Origin: Loripinus fragilis
Taxonomy: Eukaryota; Mollusca; Bivalvia; Lucinida; Lucinidae
Assembly: GCA_964019695.1 (NCBI GenBank)
Contig: OZ026517.1
Span: 56,923,172 to 56,987,171 of the forward strand
DNA: 64,000 bases
Reading direction: 5' to 3'
Below are positions 1 through 9,231 of this stretch, in pieces (the stretch's first letter is position 1; each line of letters begins with the position of its first letter). The position numbers were made by a program, and so were the translations under genes. The notes beneath the pieces are model-generated. The model saw only the letters and a program-made list of their open reading frames with translations. It was not told where the DNA came from and ran no database searches.

Positions 1-580
1 GCTATGCAAAACCAGAAGAAATTATAAACTATATTCATAATCGTAATTTCAACAGGTATATGAACCAGCACATGACTGTGATTATTTTGCTATTTTGTTT
101 GTTATTGAAGAGTAAATATTACGCTAAATATCCTACTGAATAATTTTGATGGTGCATAAGAAAATTTGGCTTTGCAAATACTTAATTTACCATAGCAAAT
201 ATAACTTAACAACATCCAATTCTATGCTGACTGCACTTAAAATAGCACGATTTGTGGTCAGTGTGCTTCACTACCCTCCTTTCAAAGCTATATATCTTGA
301 CCAATAGACTAAACGGCAATGATGTCAATTTTATACCGATTGAAGACAGAAGCTAGACCTTTAAAAGATGTGTAATTGTGGTACCATACATTCTATATTT
401 GTAGAGATACAACTAACTCTACGAACATAAAAATGCCCCCGTATCATGTACATTGATTTTATTGCACAGAATAAAGTATAACATTTTATCGATAATGTTT
501 TGTCTATACTTTTGGATCGACTTCAGAATTGTTATCATCTGTGAGAGAGTGAATTTGTGTGTAATGTCCCACCAACAACT
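1..580. other. No gene seen
   Basis: AT-rich sequence with no coding region, repeat or RNA gene that I can support. Confidence 0.5.
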
Positions 581-582
581 AA

Positions 583-690
583 GATCATATGGAGACAGAG
601 CCCCGACAGACTGGACGAGTCCGGGATCGAACTTGGGACCCCCTGGGTGGTTTATTCACTACACAGCGGCGGAACCTTCCAATCATCTGT
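583..690 (-). repeat. tRNA-derived SINE head or tRNA relic
   Basis: On the minus strand a Pol III A-box-like stretch (plus 649-668) is followed by a B-box-like GTTCGATCCC (plus 623-632), at the spacing of a tRNA. The sequence does not fold into a clean tRNA, so a tRNA-derived SINE head is more likely than a functional tRNA gene. No tail or target duplication was identified. Confidence 0.5.
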
Positions 691-726
691 AACTGTCTGA
701 TAAATGAACGAAATTCTGAGTTTAAT

Positions 727-942
727 AAGGCCTAAATGAAATATATGTGTGGTTCCTGTTGCATACCAACAAAATTTAGGGTAGGTAGGTAGGGAAATTA
801 TTAAAGGAAAATAGTGACAAAATCTGAAAAAGTGCCCATTTTAGGTATTCTTTCTACAAAAACCATTTTATGTTTAGGGTAGGGTTAAAAAAATTAGTGT
901 AGGTAGGCAACAGGAACCACACATATATTTCATTTAAGCCTA
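727..942. mobile_element. MITE with about 35-bp terminal inverted repeats
   Basis: The left end (from 728) reads AGGCCTAAATGAAATATATG and continues; the right end (907-941) is its near-perfect reverse complement. The interior of about 145 bp has no ORF and holds several GGTAGG-type motifs. The class is not clear, and a short TAA-like duplication is possible but not certain. Confidence 0.7.
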
Positions 943-982
943 ATTCATTTTCCTATCTATATACATTTCTACAGTTACATTC

Positions 983-1338
983 GCGGATCCAGAAGGTTTT
1001 GTTAGAGGGGGTCCAACTCAAATCTAATAACGTTTTTTTAAGTTTATGAGGGGGAGAGAGGAACCAAATACCGCTACAAGCGGACCATTATCAGCTCGCC
1101 AGCGAAACGCCATTTAAATGGCGTTTCGCTGGCGTGCCGTTGATGAACCAACTTGGAATGCTTGCTTGGCAGCATTGTAAATTTTCAGGGGATCAGGACC
1201 AGTATTGCTAAGAAACCCCGGAATGCCTGCTTGGCAGCATTGTAAATTTTCAGGGGATCAGGACCAGTATTGCTAAGAAACCCTATATTTTTTCAGGGAG
1301 GGGGTCCGCACCCCTTGTCCCCCCCTCTAGATCCGCGC
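983..1338. repeat. GGATCC-ended repeat carrying a perfect palindrome and a 65-bp tandem pair
   Basis: The ends CGCGGATCCAGA and TCTAGATCCGCG are inverted to each other. Inside is a perfect palindrome (about 1093-1128) centred on GCCATTTAAATGGC with GCGAAAC/GTTTCGC arms. Two almost identical 65-bp units follow (about 1154-1219 and 1220-1283), each containing GGATCAGGACCAGTATTGC. Related GGATCC or palindrome pieces recur at 6780-6960, 16080-16160, 23930-24100, 26215-26265, 42640-42835, 57298-57342 and 57528-57745. Confidence 0.65.
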
Positions 1339-1404
1339 ATATGTAACTAGAACTTATCACAATAAAATCTTAACATCCTAATATCAAGAAGCAGTCCGAC
1401 TATA

Positions 1405-1737
1405 GTCCGAGAGCCAGCAATACTTTTAATCAAGTGGCTGAGGCCAAAAGGTTTGAAGGTGTGTTCTTATGTAGAAAAGTATGCTGAATTCAAAAACTCA
1501 AACTCTTAAAAAAATCGGCTGGTACACAAAAAAGCTATGCACAGCGGTACCCCATTTCAGTGCTAATTTGAGAAATTGCCAACCCCCGGGGTATTCCGCT
1601 GCGAATAGCATTTTTGTGTACCAGCCGATTTTTTAAGAGTTTGATTTTTGAATTCAGCATACTTTTCTACATAAGAACACACCTTCAAACCTTCTGGCCT
1701 CAACCACTTGATTAAAAGTATTGCTGGCTCTCTGACT
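1405..1737. mobile_element. Foldback element with long arms
   Basis: Two arms of roughly 135-145 bp (about 1405-1545 and 1600-1737) are near-identical reverse complements, separated by about 55 bp. Each arm carries AGCCAGCAATACTTTTAATC. As single strand or RNA this would form a long hairpin. There is no ORF; it is a foldback-type non-autonomous element. Confidence 0.8.
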
Positions 1738-1783
1738 TCTAGGGACTATTTGTTTGCTACTTCAGTAAATTACTTGATAACGT

Positions 1784-2008
1784 GACCCCGAGGTTATAAA
1801 ACCTTTAACATGTTTAACTTAATATCGAGCATTAATCTATCCTGCTCAATAATGTTAAAATGCCAACAATTTTATTAGCATGATGAATACAGCACCTGAG
1901 AGTTTGAAAACAAGAGATAAGGTTTTCTTTTCAGCAGATTAGTTTTTTATGAGAAGTTGCTTGCTCAGTTGAATTGATCATGCAAAACAGTTTAATAACC
2001 TCGGTGCT
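1784..2008. mobile_element. MITE, TTATAACCTCGGGG-end family, copy 1
   Basis: The ends carry GAGGTTATAAAAC and GTTTAATAACCTCGGT, inverted to each other. The interior has the family signature of TGCTCA/TGAGCA half-palindromes and AATGTTAAAATGCCAACA. Further copies lie at 2133-2376, 12157-12405 and within 12591-13126. Confidence 0.65.
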
Positions 2009-2132
2009 TAAATGGATTTGTCCGTTTCAGCAACTAAGAAAATCAGCATATATAATGTGATAATACTGCTTCTCAAAGAAATGCAAGTAAATTTTTGATT
2101 GAGAAGTAAGAATTGGTGCCAATAGGTAGACC

Positions 2133-2376
2133 AGGCCCCGGGGTTATAAAATTTTTTTTATGCCAACTCAGCTTTGCATGAAGTTTATCCTGCTCATTAA
2201 TGTTAAAATGCCAACAGTTGTTGGCATTTTAACATTTATTAGCATGAAAAATACAACATCTGAGAGACTTAAAGCTAGAAAGTTCTTTATTTGTTTGTAT
2301 TCTAGTTTTTTATGAGCAGTTGAGATTTCGTGTTAAGTTGATTTGAGCATGAAAAAAGTTTTATAACCTCAGGGCG
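2133..2376. mobile_element. MITE, TTATAACCTCGGGG-end family, copy 2
   Basis: The left end is GGCCCCGGGGTTATAAAATT and the right end TTTTATAACCTCAGGGCG. It contains an internal hairpin on TTAAAATGCCAACAG/CTGTTGGCATTTTAA (about 2209-2243). Non-coding. Confidence 0.7.
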
Positions 2377-2616
2377 TGTTTGTCGCGTTAAAGCTAAAGA
2401 ATATGTTTAACATACAATATATTCAAACCGAACCGAGGGCAATTTTTCTACAATAAAATTACAATGTTCAAAATTACCTAACCGCTAGTAGCCATTGCAA
2501 AGGTAGTAGATTGCCTGTGCAATGAATTATACTAATGATAAATGAAGACTATGATAACAAATAGACTGACTCTAGTCCTCAAAACTCTTTTTCTATCAAC
2601 GTGTATTTCATAATTT

Positions 2617-2838
2617 AGCCATGACATGTGATTTCCAACAATGTGACATTTTGATAAGTGTAGACTCAGACGAGCCTCTGCAGTCTCCTTTTAAGCTTAG
2701 AAATTCCAAATGATGCAACAGTAATAGAATATTCAAGTGACTAGCAAAGGCTCTGATCAGACTGCGCATATGCGCAGGCTGGTCTGAGCCTTTGCTGGTC
2801 GCACATACCACATTGTTGGAAATCTCATGTTGCGGCTC
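2617..2838 (-). mobile_element. MITE, TTTCCAACAATGTG family, copy 1
   Basis: Inverted ends of about 30 bp (GCCATGACATGTGATTTCC at left, its complement ending GCGGCTC at right). The interior has the palindrome TGATCAGACTGCGCATATGC and CAAAGG/CCTTTG arms. Copies 2 (6500-6736) and 3 (8230-8468) run in the opposite orientation. Confidence 0.75.
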
Positions 2839-3524
2839 AATTATTATACTTGTAGCTAGTCCGATTCTGTCGACTCTAATTTAAGAACCGTCTGACTAGA
2901 AAACGCTAAAATTTGTTTATTAAAGAAGAAATTTCATTACGATTGCAAACTAATAATAATTTTATTTTCCTTCAAACCATAACAATGTTTCAGATTATAG
3001 CCAGTCTAGCTGACAAATTGTCCAAACTAATAAGCTGCTTATAATTCTCATATTATTAGCTGTGACAGCCACAAGCGTACGACATGTACATATGAAACTT
3101 GTTCAAAACTGCATTAGTTTCTAATTTGTTCAATTCTGACGCCTATATATGTTAAAGAAGTCCAATCTTGTCAAATCCACGATGAAAAGCCGTACTGCTT
3201 ATTGCGTTTAATGGACGGCTCGATGACGTGACGTCAATTGATCGTTACGTCGCCCAATCACAATTTTAGCCGATTATAGTTATTACTTAACTCCATGTGA
3301 GCACGGCATTTGTAGAATAGTTAATCATTATGTGCCAATACACGAGATTTGGGTAAAAAATACATCGGTGAGCATTAACGGCTCAGAGGAGCCTGCGTAT
3401 ACAGCAGTCTCGACAGTCTTGGCAGTTCGCATACACAATATACGGAAGATGATGAAAGCTTATTCAATATTTAGGCAGAGCGCCCGACTGTAACATAGCA
3501 GTGCACGCTTGTTTAACACATTGC
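2839..3524. other. No gene seen; one palindromic CRE-type octamer
   Basis: No ORF of substance and no repeat recognised. A perfect TGACGTCA octamer lies at 3229-3236, a cAMP-response-element sequence, but nothing nearby shows it acts as a promoter. Confidence 0.35.
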
Positions 3525-3625
3525 CTATTAGTGTCGCCTGCTGATAAGCTTTGCAAACAGTTTGGACCCAGATCAGGCCCGACAGAACGTCAAGCCTAAT
3601 CTGGATCCAAACTGCTAGACACCCT
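3525..3625. repeat. Short palindrome-bearing repeat, copy 1
   Basis: It contains TTTGCAAACAGTTTGGACCC followed by an inverted partner (AATCTGGATCCAAACTG), so the element is a short hairpin. Related copies: 3795-3925, 16435-16535, 33705-33790, 44230-44340 and 44770-44875. Confidence 0.55.
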
Positions 3626-3794
3626 GATAGTATTTCTATTTTTTTTCTCGAAAGAAGTAGATTTTTTTTCAAATCTGAAGACGCAAAAAGAGCATGAAAA
3701 AAATAGACAGTAAACAGAGTTATGTAGTGTTTATAAGCAATGCCTCAGCATATAATTTATTTAGTAGCATAACCATGATACCGCAAATTTGTTT

Positions 3795-3925
3795 TTAATT
3801 CTTGGCCTACTAGTGTCCTCTGCTCTGATAACCTTTGCAAACAGTTTAGACCCAGATCAGGCCCGACTTTCTGTCGGACAGAAGGTCGGGCTTGATCTGG
3901 ATCAAAACTGTTTGGCTGAAGGTAT
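3795..3925. repeat. Short palindrome-bearing repeat, copy 2
   Basis: TTTGCAAACAGTTTAGACCC and GGATCAAAACTGTTTGGC form the arms. GCCCGACTTTCTGTCGGAC and the following CAGAAGGTCGGGC add an inner hairpin. This is the best-preserved palindrome of the family here. Confidence 0.6.
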
Positions 3926-4048
3926 TCCTGAGGGATTTTTTTCTTTCGAAAAAGATGACTTTTTAAAAAAAATCAGCAGACGACGAAAAAATCATGAATA
4001 ATTACCCCCGAAGACTGTTTCTCGTGTCTGGGCCCTGTTAAAGTTAGC

Positions 4049-4399
4049 CACACCACAAAGAAAACCGTCCCTTATAGCTTATAAGTATATAAGCAGAAAC
4101 GTTTTATATGTGAAACATACACTCAGCACGGCGTGTATGCTTGGCTTCATTGACTCCTATACACACCACAAAGAAGACCGTCCCTTATAGCTTATAAGTA
4201 TATAAGCAGAAGAGTTTTATATGTGAAACATACACTCTGATCAGCCCTGCATGTATGCTTGGCCTTCATTGACTCCTATACACACCACAAAGAAGACCGT
4301 CCCTCATAGCTTATATGTATATAAGCAGAAGAGTTTTATATGTGAAACATACACTCTGATCAGCACTGCATGTATGCTTGGCCTTCATTGACTCCTATT
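4049..4399. repeat. Three tandem 113-119-bp units downstream of the TRIM-like gene
   Basis: Units start at 4049, 4162 and 4281, each beginning CACACCACAAAG. Each contains a CTTATAGCTTATAAGTATATAAGC segment (shown shortened: CTTATAGCTTATAAGTATAT), then GTGAAACATACACT. The second and third units share a 6-bp insertion (TGATCA) that the first lacks. The next CACACCA starts the 160-bp duplication at 4400, so two duplication series share a boundary word. Confidence 0.85.
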
Positions 4400-4559
4400 C
4401 ACACCACGAGTTTAGAAATGAGCATGGTGTAGTACGTCTGTAACTCTAGGTTTTGTGACACGTTATTGGTCAACGATAGAAGGCTGAAATCTCTCAATAT
4501 AATCATAGCAGCCATCATGACTGATATACAGAGTATCGGTTGAGCTGCTGTATGCTATA
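4400..4559 (-). pseudogene. Duplicated 3' end of the TRIM-like gene (last 29 codons, stop and 3' flank)
   Basis: This 160-bp unit is a tandem copy of 4560-4720, which holds the true C-terminus and 3' flank of the gene. The copy still encodes the same ending on the minus strand in one open frame, closing with IVDQ and a TAA, with a few substitutions (for example an adjacent Y/C pair is swapped). It lies after the real stop codon, so it would be 3' UTR sequence unless an alternative splice uses it. Confidence 0.8.
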
Positions 4560-4623
4560 CACACCATGAGTATAGAAATGAGCGTGGTGTAGCGTCTGTA
4601 ACTCTAGGTGGTTTTGTGACACG

Positions 4624-6465
4624 TTATTGGTCAACGATAAAAGGCTGAAATCTCTCAATATAATCACAGTAGCCATCATGACTGATATACAGAGCATCAG
4701 TTGAGCTGCTGTATGCTATACAACGTGGAGCAATATCCATGTCTTTTCGTGAAATAAGTGTCCTAGATTTTGTAAAGTCATTTGACCAAACACATATTTC
4801 CCTTGTTTTGCAACACGCTACAAAGATGTTGCCATCATTATCCACAGTAATACCACGAGGACCTTTCCCTTTCATATCAACAATCTTCAGTAGTGATCCA
4901 TTGTTGGCATTGAGGAGAGTTAATGTATCCTTCCCCCTGTTTGACACTATCACTGTCTCTGTATCATTTATCTTACTGGTCACTATATAGAGTGGTGTAT
5001 CAAACAACTGTTTATTATCAGGACCCTTAGTAACAGACCAAACCTCCTTTCCATTCATGTCAATCATTCTTATACTAGTTGGTGTAGTATAGGTAGTGAC
5101 AACTAACCTGTCTTTGTAAGTTGCTATACCCCAGGCACTGTAACCGAGTGTTACAGACCTCTGTACTGATGCTGAAGGAGGATTAGAGATATCCAGGAAG
5201 TGAAGTTTCTCGTCGTACGTACTAACTACTGCTATGTCATCCTCTGTTACTGTGACACCATAACACCCAGCAGACAGTGGCACAGATGAGAGTAACGTGT
5301 TATCTTGTGAAAATACTTTCAGTATTTTATTGATAAAGTCACCAACCAGTAATGTGCCATTGTCAGTAACAGCTAGTCCGTTCACATTCGGTTGAGTGTA
5401 GTCTTTTGATGATCTTATATCCATATGTGACATTTTCCTTGCCACAATATGACATATGTCGACTGCAACTTTCTTCACCACTTTCGTTCCCCTAGTTTGT
5501 GATCTAATATATGGGAAGAAGATATCTCCAACATCATCTGTGATACTAAGTGAAGAGGACATTTCCTGGATATCACCAAAACGTTTGCATGACAAAAAAT
5601 CTGATATTTCTTTACTGAAGGAGAAGGAAATCTTCGTTGTTTTTATTTCACTGATCATGTCATCTAATTCTCTCTTACATGTTTGTGTTGTGTTTACAAT
5701 TTGCTGCATCTGTATAAACAAGCTTGGGCCAAATTTAATGGAAACCTTTCTGTTAAGTTTATTTATAATTTCGTCAAGGGTATTGAGTTCATCTGTTAAT
5801 TCAAAAATTTTGGCTTGAATTTCGCATTCTTTATTACGGTATGATTTAGTGATTTCTAAAACAGTTTCATTATACATCTCATTTGCTTTCCTTATCATAT
5901 CCTGTTTTGCTTGCTCAGCTCTTTTTATCTCATTTTTCCGCTCCTTAGTAAGGTCAGATATGTTATTTTGTAGCTTGGACTGTGTATTTTGTACATTCAA
6001 TTTAATTTTTGAGACCACTGCTGTGAAAGACTTTATGTCATCTGTACCAAGGATTTTACAAACATCTGTTATAGTATCAACATGACATCTTCGATGGTTC
6101 TGTTTCAAACATTTGCTACACACCATTTCGTGATGCTTTAGACAATAGCGATCATATATGTTATTGATATGGAGTTCACAATTCGAATATTTGACGGGTT
6201 TATCTGCAAGTGATTTAGGCATTTTCGACCCTCTTAAAACTCGGTGTTTTTGTGAAACAGGCATCTGCTTATGGACATCGTGACATTTGGTACACATAAA
6301 GATGTTGCAATTTTCACAAAAGCACACCTCTCCTATTTTTTTGTTCTTGTTTTCGAAACAAGTTTCGCAATAAGGATCTATTAATTCATCATTTCCGACA
6401 TGCCATAAGGAAGACTTTCCGTCTACACTGTCTGTTGTATCGCCGATTATAGAAGCTTCAGCCAT
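4624..6465 (-). CDS. TRIM/B-box-NHL-like protein, 613 aa
   Basis: Domains, from the ATG at 6465. A first B-box-like zinc module spans about residues 33-75 (Cys33, 36, 48, 50, 53, 58, 61 and His64, 74). A canonical B-box 2 spans about 96-130 (Cys96, His99, Cys108, Cys116, Cys119, His124/128). A coiled coil follows at about 145-275, with heptad-rich E/K/Q/L content. The C-terminal half (about 340-610) shows NHL/six-blade propeller-type repeats (GLAVTDNGTLLVGD, GVTVTEDDIAVVS, GITVDNDGNIFVA). No N-terminal RING precedes the B-boxes, so ubiquitin ligase activity cannot be assumed; scaffold or RNA/protein binding is as likely. Such RING-less B-box/NHL genes are strongly expanded in bivalves (family knowledge). 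I prefer the ATG at 6465 because minus-strand TTTTTATTTCAG, a good splice acceptor, lies directly before it. The frame stays open upstream to 6546, but that extension falls in a MITE. The whole coding region is one exon. Confidence 0.85.
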   Translation of the reverse strand: MAEASIIGDTTDSVDGKSSLWHVGNDELIDPYCETCFENKNKKIGEVCFCENCNIFMCTKCHDVHKQMPVSQKHRVLRGSKMPKSLADKPVKYSNCELHINNIYDRYCLKHHEMVCSKCLKQNHRRCHVDTITDVCKILGTDDIKSFTAVVSKIKLNVQNTQSKLQNNISDLTKERKNEIKRAEQAKQDMIRKANEMYNETVLEITKSYRNKECEIQAKIFELTDELNTLDEIINKLNRKVSIKFGPSLFIQMQQIVNTTQTCKRELDDMISEIKTTKISFSFSKEISDFLSCKRFGDIQEMSSSLSITDDVGDIFFPYIRSQTRGTKVVKKVAVDICHIVARKMSHMDIRSSKDYTQPNVNGLAVTDNGTLLVGDFINKILKVFSQDNTLLSSVPLSAGCYGVTVTEDDIAVVSTYDEKLHFLDISNPPSASVQRSVTLGYSAWGIATYKDRLVVTTYTTPTSIRMIDMNGKEVWSVTKGPDNKQLFDTPLYIVTSKINDTETVIVSNRGKDTLTLLNANNGSLLKIVDMKGKGPRGITVDNDGNIFVACCKTREICVWSNDFTKSRTLISRKDMDIAPRCIAYSSSTDALYISHDGYCDYIERFQPFIVDQ

Positions 6466-6480
6466 TCTGAAATAAAAACA
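6466..6480 (-). promoter_or_regulatory. Splice acceptor before the TRIM-like start codon
   Basis: On the minus strand a T-rich run ends in TTTCAG, followed by AATGG. This suggests a 5' UTR intron whose acceptor sits one base before the ATG. The upstream non-coding exon was not found. Confidence 0.55.
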
Positions 6481-6499
6481 ACTGGTGAATAATATACAT

Positions 6500-6736
6500 G
6501 AGCCATGACATGAGATTTCCAACAATGTGGTATGTGCGACCAGCAAAGCCTCATATCAGCCTGCGCATACGCGCAGTATGATCAGAGCCTTTGCTAGTCG
6601 CTTAAATATTTTATGAGTGTTAAGCTACTGACCGAGCAGCATTTGGAATTTCTAAGCTTAAAGGGGGTCTGCACAGGCTGGTCTGAGTCTACACTTGTCA
6701 AAATACCACTTTGTTGGAAATCACATGACGTGGCTC
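6500..6736 (+). mobile_element. MITE, TTTCCAACAATGTG family, copy 2
   Basis: The inverted ends GAGCCATGACATGAGATTTC and (right) GGAAATCACATGACGTGGCTC are about 33 bp long. The interior palindrome includes CAGCCTGCGCATACGCGCAG. It sits about 35 bp upstream of the TRIM-like ATG, probably inside its 5' UTR intron. Confidence 0.75.
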
Positions 6737-6739
6737 AAT

Positions 6740-7939
6740 TATAGGGTGGGGGGGGGGGGGTGCGGCTGTTAATATTTTTAGAAGTCATCAACGAACTTTA
6801 CAGAGAGTCGTATATACCTCCCACGAGAGCAATTGGACCCCTTTTCGAGGGAGGGGATCCGTACCAGTATTTTTAAGGGAACCTATAGCCACTTGCGGTT
6901 TTCCAGATGGTGGGGGGACACCCTGCCCTCCACTCTGAATCATTCCACGCATTATGGATGATTTCATGCAATTGTGAGTAATAAACCAGCAGCATTTGAG
7001 ATTTTGGTACTAAATGCAACATACAAAATCAGCGAAGCCTGAGATGAGCCTGCACTTTCGTACAGTCTCACCAGAGCATAAATCTGCAACATGCTAGTAA
7101 ATGTAGAATAAATCGTAAATGAGCCAATCAATATTTTATCTTAGGTGAGAGGTAGATAAAAGTAATGAATATATATGAATTTTGAAAGAATTAGATGATA
7201 TATTACTGAGTTAGAGTTTCCATTAGTGCAAATGGATTTCGAAAAGGCAGAGACCATTTTAGCCACCATCTTACTAACATTTAGTTTTCATCAGACAAAC
7301 CCCATATTCAAACTTGGACGAGACATTGATAAAAGTAATAATTAAATGGATTTTAAAAGAAAAAAATGTGATAAATGACTAAGAGTGGTCAACATTCGTT
7401 GGCAAGACCCTTAACCCTTACGGCGAACTTTTATAACTAGTGATGACCCAGATGTAATGCCACATAATTGTGTTTATTTAAAAAGATCCTCAGACAGAAA
7501 AATACACTTTTTTTTTTAAAAAAAAAGTTTATAACCTAACATACCTAGTTATGTACAATGGACTTTCCCAAGTTTATTGTATTAAACCAGAAAGAAGAAT
7601 CCATTAGTATATAGAGGGTTAAAATATAAGCTGATCAAGTTTAAGGTTGTCCCTCTTATAGTATGTAGGATATCCTTCTAACAGGGTATTGTAGTAAAAA
7701 AGAAAGCAATGATCAGGAACCAATAAGTCTGCCACGCTATTATAACACAGCATTTGTTAATAATATTTCTATTCTAAAACCTAGCATAGTTTTCGCTCAG
7801 TCATATTAGAGTTGCTAAGTTGGCCTTGTTCTGCTACTGCATTCACTTTATTGGGCAAATTCAGGATTTTCTTTAAAAATTATAGCGCTAAATCTGCTCT
7901 TAACGCGTGGGAACTGATTTTTTTGCAGCTGTTCCTTGG
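6740..7939. other. No gene seen
   Basis: A G run lies at about 6747-6759. A piece of the GGATCC-type repeat (GGATCCGTACCAGTATTTTT) lies at 6780-6960. The rest is AT-rich with no supportable ORF. Confidence 0.5.
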
Positions 7940-8122
7940 CAGTAACCAGTGCTGGGCCGGGAGGGTTTATGGTTTCGTATTTTTATGTCTGGGACCACCC
8001 GAAGGTTTAACCAGCATAGCAGTGGACTGGGCAACGGCTTAAAGTCTCATACGCTGGGGATCGATCTCGGGACCACTGGGTTTAAGATGAGCGACTTATC
8101 CACTACACCAAGCGGGAACTGT
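7940..8122 (-). repeat. tRNA-derived SINE
   Basis: On the minus strand the sequence CTTGGTGTAGTGGATAAGTC (A-box region, plus 8092-8110) is followed by GAGATCGATCCC (B box, plus 8057-8068). A non-tRNA body then runs to about 7940. This is tRNA-head SINE architecture. Confidence 0.65.
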
Positions 8123-8229
8123 AAACGAAATTCGATTTGTAATTTTGAAACCAGGAGAATAACACACATCAAATTTATTAAAATTTACATTTTAAATAAT
8201 TTCACTTCCGATCATAACGTCTAATAAAT

Positions 8230-8468
8230 GATCCGTGACATGAGATTTCCAACATTGTGGTTTGTGCGACCAACAAAGCCTCAGATCAGCCTGCGCATAC
8301 ACGCAGTCTGATCAGAGCCTTTGCTTGCCGCTTGAATATTATATGTGTGTCTTAAGCTACTGACTGAACATCATTTGGAGTTTCTAAGCTTAATATGAGA
8401 CTGCACAGGCTCGTCTGAGTCTACACTTGTCAAAATGTCACATTGTTAGAAATCACATGTCGCGGCTC
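8230..8468 (+). mobile_element. MITE, TTTCCAACAATGTG family, copy 3
   Basis: Inverted ends as in the other two copies (ATTTCCAACATTGTGG at left, CACATTGTTAGAAATC at right). Internal palindrome around TGATCAGAGCCTTTGC. Non-coding. Confidence 0.75.
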
Positions 8469-8901
8469 ATTATAAAATTACACAGAGTATAGTTACAGTG
8501 AATCACGAGTATACATCCAGGTTATACCCCTATTCCACACATGCCACGAATCGCCCCAATCGACACGAATTGATTTTTTATTGATTCGGGGGGATTCGTG
8601 AGGTTTCATTAAATTTTTTCTCCAATTGTGATGGTCTACGAGTAAGTCCCGATTCAGATACGATTTAGTTACGAATATTCGGGGGAATCGGCTCAATTCG
8701 GCTGGAATCGCTCAAGAATTCATTACGATTAGCAAATCATTAGAGCATGCTGCTCGAGTGTTAAGGAATCAATTACGAATCAGATAAGAATATGCCGAAT
8801 GCAGAACGAATTGGGCACGAATTCACAGATATCCGCGACGAATCGCCACGATTCGCGAGATTTTCTCTCACAATAGTTATAAAAAGGCCCATCTATGCTT
8901 C

Positions 8902-8923
8902 GGGGGGGGGGGGGGGGGGGGGG
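8902..8923 (+). repeat. Homopolymer of 22 G
   Basis: A run of 22 G inside copy 1 of the TIR element. The same position in copy 2 (about 34301-34304) has only four G. Confidence 0.95.
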
Positions 8924-9231
8924 CATCAGTTCCAAAATGAATGTTCTTCGTAAAGCAGCAGTAGAACTGATCCTGCAACAAGAGTGTTGAAAACGGCTTC
9001 TTGTATAGCTAGAAGAAAACAACTACGTTAAAGACGAAGGGCTCTGGTCCAGACTCTTTGACTTGAAAAAATATGGGCGTGAGTTCGCCATTGGCAAAAT
9101 CACCAGCCAGGAGCTATTGACTGATCCTGATTGTGCTCCAGAATCTGCCAAATCTGTTTCAACTTCTAGGACTGGCTGACATGCGCGTGGCGGGGTAATT
9201 AATCTTAGAGAAAATCCTTCTACTATCTCTT

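Noticed and set aside
5456..6085. Plus-strand open frames of 78-120 codons
   Set aside because: Antisense shadows of the TRIM-like coding exon.
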